Positions 43,868 through 47,103 of a stretch of DNA of 47,103 nucleotides are shown here, one piece after another. Under the pieces are notes generated by a model that saw nothing but the letters and a program-made list of their open reading frames with translations, was not told the origin of the DNA and did not search any database. The position numbers and the translations under genes are program-made. Within the stretch, counting starts at the first letter, position 1, and every line of letters starts with the position of its first letter. The stretch spans positions 1-47,103 of the forward strand of contig NZ_JAUNDY010000014.1 in NCBI RefSeq assembly GCF_030525845.1, in the 5' to 3' direction. This DNA is from Moraxella sp. Its GTDB lineage: Bacteria; Pseudomonadota; Gammaproteobacteria; Pseudomonadales; Moraxellaceae.

Positions 43868-46093
43868 ATGACTAATACACATCATAATAACGACACCAAG
43901 CTAAAAGGCTTGGCAAAATACCGCTCTTTAATTCTATTGGCGACCAGCTTTTTTGGTTTGGTTGCGGTACTCTCTGGTGTAACTTATCTAACCACGAACA
44001 AAATCGCAAACGCCACCAAGGAGCTAGAACTCGCCTCCCAACAAACCATCTTGGTGCAACAGCTCTCCAAAAACTTACTTGACCTAAATCTATATCTGAA
44101 TGATTTGACCAACCAAGATATCAACATCTCTGATACAACAGTCTTTGACCCAGAGCAACAAGCCTTGCCACATGGCACTTATTCACTTGATTTGTTACCA
44201 CAGACAGGGATTTATCAATTAGAAGAAATCGGCAAACAAACCCAAACCTTTACCAACATGCTAAATGCCCTAAAACATGGCGGTGTCGCACAAGATGTTT
44301 TGGGTAATGCTGTCAATATCAACACCGTTACCGACCCCAAACTCAAAAAAATACTTGACGAAATTGAAACCATTTGGACACCGTTTTTGGGTCTTTTAAA
44401 TAACTTCGTCAATGACACCAAACAAGGCATCATCAAAAAACAAACCTCCGATTATTTGGTGGACTATGCTCGCCAATACAATCTATCCTTGCAAGCTGAA
44501 ACCATTGAATTTTCAGGTCGCCAAAACGAGCTGATTCAGTCTGTGGCACACCAACTACGCTTGGGGCAAATCGGTGGTATCAGTGTTGCATTCTTGTTAT
44601 TTTTGGCCATCGTCTTTGGTTCTCTTCGTCAGCTGGTTCGCACCGATAAACAGCTTGCTGTTGCCCAAAAACAAACCGATGACATCATGCACACGGTAAA
44701 CGAAGGTCTGTTTTTGATTGACAAAAATCTCATCATCTCCGACCAACACTCCGCCAAGCTAGAAGAGATTTTACACAAACAAAATATCGCTGGACAAAAT
44801 CTCTACGATATCTTAGAAGGCATGATTAGCGAAAAAGACATGGGTACCACCAAACGTTTTATTGAACAGCTGTATAATATTTGGGTGGTTGAAGAGCTAA
44901 TCCAAGACCTAAACCCCCTAAAACAAGTCTCGTTGTCATACATTGCCGACAATGGCGTACCTGCCACTAAGTTTTTAGCATTTAATTTCCTTCGGGTGCT
45001 TGACGAAGGCACCGAAGACATCAAGAGTGTATTTGTCAGTGTTACCGACATCACCAAAGAGGTAAATCTCCAAAATCAAATGCAAAAAGACAAAGAACAA
45101 CACAATCGCCAAATTGAAATGATTAGTTACCTATTGAGTGTTGATGGCAGTCAGCTGACTTACTTTATCAATGAAACCAAAGGACGCATCGAGCGAATGA
45201 ACGATGTGCTTAAAAACCAAAATACAGACAACCCAAAAGCAAAAGCCCAACTGCTGTATCGTGAAATGCACAGCCTAAAAGGCGATGCGTCTGCGGTCAA
45301 TCTAAACGCACTGGTAGACATTGCTCACAGACAAGAAACCACTCTAAAGCAACTTTTGGAACATACCGACCTAAAAGGCAACGACTTTCTGCCCTTTACC
45401 ATCGGTCTAAACGAAATGATGGACATGGTGTCATTTATTGAAAGCCTGATTGGACGACTAAATATCGGTAGTAACCCCCAAAACCTCCCCAATCTTGATG
45501 TACCCACCAACAACGCCCAAACCACCCAACCCCCAAAAGACCACTGGCAAGGGTATTTTACACAATATGCTAATGACATCGCCAAGCGTCAAAACAAGCA
45601 GATCAAAGTACATATAGCAGGCTTTGATGAAGTCAATATCCCAAATGATTTGATGTCTGCCTACAAAGACATTGCCACCCAACTACTCAAAAATGCCATC
45701 GTACATGGTATTGAAAATACTGAAGAACGAACCCATAAAAACAAAGACATTACAGGTCAAATTACCCTCAACCTTAGCGAAGATGCCAAAAATCAAAAAC
45801 TCACCATCAAAGATGATGGTGCTGGCATTAACTGGGAAAAAATCCGCCAAAAAGCTGTGGAGATTGGACAAGCCACCACCGACACCGCCCACAACCTTAC
45901 CCAAAAAGACCTTGTACGCATCATGTTTTTATCAGGCGTATCCACCGCCAAGACAGTAGATGAAGATGCAGGTCGTGGCGTAGGCATGGACATCATCAAA
46001 GCACTGGCAAACAAATACCATGCTAAGATTGGTGTCAGTAGTAAGGCAGACCACTTTACCCAAATTAGCATTACTTTCCCAAAAGACATTTAA
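43868..46093 (+). CDS. Membrane-bound CheA-like histidine kinase with periplasmic sensor, PAS and Hpt domains
   Basis: A 741-residue sensor kinase. Membrane segments at about 18-42 and 233-253 enclose a periplasmic domain of about 190 residues. Then come a PAS-like domain (about 272-395; VNEGLFLIDKNLIISD), an Hpt domain with the phosphorylatable His468 in YREMHSLKGDASAVNL, and a CheA-type ATPase. The ATPase shows LLKNAIVHGIENTEER (N box, about 606-621), DDGAGINWEKI, and FLSGVSTAKTVDEDAGRGVGMDIIKAL. There is no ordinary DHp domain with an H box and no CheW-like domain, so it resembles the Hpt-plus-catalytic part of CheA placed on a receptor. It lies between a sugar-binding protein and a CheY-like gene, so those are its likely input and output. 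I do not recognise a named family with this layout. Confidence 0.85.
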   Translation: MTNTHHNNDTKLKGLAKYRSLILLATSFFGLVAVLSGVTYLTTNKIANATKELELASQQTILVQQLSKNLLDLNLYLNDLTNQDINISDTTVFDPEQQALPHGTYSLDLLPQTGIYQLEEIGKQTQTFTNMLNALKHGGVAQDVLGNAVNINTVTDPKLKKILDEIETIWTPFLGLLNNFVNDTKQGIIKKQTSDYLVDYARQYNLSLQAETIEFSGRQNELIQSVAHQLRLGQIGGISVAFLLFLAIVFGSLRQLVRTDKQLAVAQKQTDDIMHTVNEGLFLIDKNLIISDQHSAKLEEILHKQNIAGQNLYDILEGMISEKDMGTTKRFIEQLYNIWVVEELIQDLNPLKQVSLSYIADNGVPATKFLAFNFLRVLDEGTEDIKSVFVSVTDITKEVNLQNQMQKDKEQHNRQIEMISYLLSVDGSQLTYFINETKGRIERMNDVLKNQNTDNPKAKAQLLYREMHSLKGDASAVNLNALVDIAHRQETTLKQLLEHTDLKGNDFLPFTIGLNEMMDMVSFIESLIGRLNIGSNPQNLPNLDVPTNNAQTTQPPKDHWQGYFTQYANDIAKRQNKQIKVHIAGFDEVNIPNDLMSAYKDIATQLLKNAIVHGIENTEERTHKNKDITGQITLNLSEDAKNQKLTIKDDGAGINWEKIRQKAVEIGQATTDTAHNLTQKDLVRIMFLSGVSTAKTVDEDAGRGVGMDIIKALANKYHAKIGVSSKADHFTQISITFPKDI

Positions 46094-46178
46094 TACGCCA
46101 AGCAAACTTAAAAATTACTACAAAGTTTCTTAGACTTTGACCTTTATGCACAAAAACATTCTCATGCAATAGAAGTTT

Positions 46179-46197
46179 AGCCTGATACTAACAGGCT
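46179..46197 (+). other. Small hairpin in the kinase/receiver intergenic gap
   Basis: AGCCTG (46179-46184) and CAGGCT (46192-46197) can form a 6-pair stem with a 7-base loop, in the 168-base gap between the kinase stop and the receiver start. There is no T run, so it is not a standard terminator. It may trim or attenuate the transcript. Confidence 0.35.
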
Positions 46198-46261
46198 TAT
46201 CAGTCTAACAACGTGTAGTAAATTTCTACTATGGTAGATATAACATCACAGGAAACCAACA

Positions 46262-46639
46262 ATGACATACAAACTTATGATTGTTGATGATTCTAACATC
46301 ATCAGAAACCGCATTGAAAAAAGCTTCAAACACAGCGAAATCCAAATCGTTGGTACAGCCACTAATGGCGTAGAAGCCCTCCAAAAATTCTCCGAACTAA
46401 ATCCAGATTTTGTTACGATGGATTTGACCATGCCCGAAATGGACGGATTAGAATGCATTCAACGTATCGTAGCACAAGGCACAGGTGTAAGTATTTTGGT
46501 AGTCTCTGCTCTAACGGATAAAGACACCGCCCTAGAAGCCCTACAATACGGTGCTAGAGGATTTATCTGCAAACCATTTGGCGAAGAGGAGCTAAATGCC
46601 GCCATCACACGCATGATTAATCTTAAAAAGAAAAAATAA
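46262..46639 (+). CDS. CheY-like single-domain response regulator
   Basis: A 125-residue lone receiver. All active-site residues are in place: D9 and D10 in IVDDS, phosphoacceptor D54 in TMDLTMPEMDG, S82 in VVSA, and K104 in CKPF. There is no DNA-binding or enzyme output domain, so it must act by binding a partner when phosphorylated, as CheY or PilG/PilH do. A GGAAACC ribosome site lies upstream. It follows the CheA-like kinase after 168 bases and is closed by a terminator, so it is the likely phosphoryl acceptor from Hpt His468. The target is unknown; the type IV pilus twitching machinery is one possibility in Moraxella. Confidence 0.92.
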   Translation: MTYKLMIVDDSNIIRNRIEKSFKHSEIQIVGTATNGVEALQKFSELNPDFVTMDLTMPEMDGLECIQRIVAQGTGVSILVVSALTDKDTALEALQYGARGFICKPFGEEELNAAITRMINLKKKK

Positions 46640-46647
46640 TCTTACCT

Positions 46648-46674
46648 AGCTGACGTGCATTGCGTCAGCTTTTT
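46648..46674 (+). terminator. Intrinsic terminator after the CheY-like gene
   Basis: AGCTGACG (46648-46655) and CGTCAGCT (46663-46670) make a perfect 8-pair stem with a 7-base loop, followed by TTTT. It closes the sensory cassette. Confidence 0.82.
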
Positions 46675-46900
46675 GACTCTTGCAAAAACCCAAAAAAAGC
46701 CAATAATGACGATTTTTGGCGTGTAAATACAGATTTGACCCACCAAATAAAGGATAGCCACCCATCTCACTGGCACGCTTTAACTTCTTATCTCAACAAA
46801 AAGAAACTCATGTCTTTGATAAATTATTTAAATTAAAATCGTTCATTTATTAAAAATTTTTAATTTAAAAAATCAAATCAAAATATCAGATTAATGCAAT

Positions 46901-46928
46901 TTACCAAATCATCAATCTTCGCTAGAAT
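46901..46928 (+). promoter_or_regulatory. Possible sigma-70 promoter for katG
   Basis: TTACCA (46901-46906), a 16-base spacer and TAGAAT (46923-46928) lie 57 bases before the katG start. The match is moderate. OxyR control would be expected for katG, but I cannot identify an OxyR site with confidence. Confidence 0.4.
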
Positions 46929-46967
46929 ACCAATCATACAACAGGCATTTGCCAAAAACATTTTTAA

Positions 46968-47103
<136 letters not shown>

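Overview
The window reads as a chromosomal segment of a gammaproteobacterium of the family Moraxellaceae, most likely the genus Moraxella. There is no rRNA gene to prove this. The call rests on the protein style (PepA, ParE, RibB, PlsB, HemX, DUF1615), on the argH / algR-like / hemC / hemD gene order shared with Pseudomonas and its relatives, on moderate A+T richness, and on long poly-C tracts. It is mostly a housekeeping chromosome with several accessory or decaying patches. No tRNA, rRNA, CRISPR array, insertion sequence or prophage was seen.

Layout. 1-5884: 3' end of anmK, then lptG/lptF on the minus strand, divergent pepA, and the Ser/Thr symporter sstT. 5912-8770: a small lipoprotein, then on the minus strand yggX, a VapC-type toxin with a Pro-rich antitoxin candidate, and argH. 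8771-9183: a gene-poor leader with a C13T9 tract. 9184-13451: an AlgR-like LytTR regulator whose receiver has lost its phosphorylation site, then hemC-hemD-hemX, a thioesterase and tusA. 13454-16126 (minus): rarA, an A+T-rich zinc-ribbon membrane protein and a second VapC module. 16186-19977: a HELTH-motif protein, yqiA, an aminopeptidase P, a decayed yqiA 3' fragment and a GST. 20054-23510 (minus): a large exonuclease-RecQ-UvrD_C fusion broken by an apparent 26-nt deletion. 23671-32846: parE, tilS, proC, yggT, ribB, xerD, avtA and a methyltransferase. 32850-39145: a DUF1615 lipoprotein, tesB, plsB, nfeD and an SPFH protein. 39228-40810: an NYN-nuclease / triple OST-HTH (LOTUS) protein split by a C8 tract. 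40815-42529: a secreted CAP protein, queH and iscX. 42530-46674: a C14 tract, then a signalling cassette. 46986 to the end: the start of katG.

The most interesting content is regulatory. The 42.5-46.7 kb cassette encodes an MglB-like lipoprotein sugar-binding protein with no transporter genes, a membrane-bound CheA-like kinase (periplasmic domain, PAS, Hpt, CheA-type ATPase, no CheW-like domain), and a lone CheY-like receiver. It looks like a one-piece chemoreceptor-kinase fed by a periplasmic binding protein, behind a poly-C tract that could make it phase-variable. The NYN-LOTUS gene also carries a poly-C tract: one added C would join NYN to three LOTUS repeats in a single 527-residue frame, so it is a candidate phase-variable RNA-targeting protein. 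The AlgR homologue sits behind a third poly-C tract, lacks the neighbouring fimS/algZ kinase gene, and has lost every canonical receiver residue, so it probably acts without phosphorylation.

Limits: all family calls are from reading the sequence, with no database search. Starts were chosen by eye from ribosome binding sites and family alignments. Promoter calls are weak unless stated.
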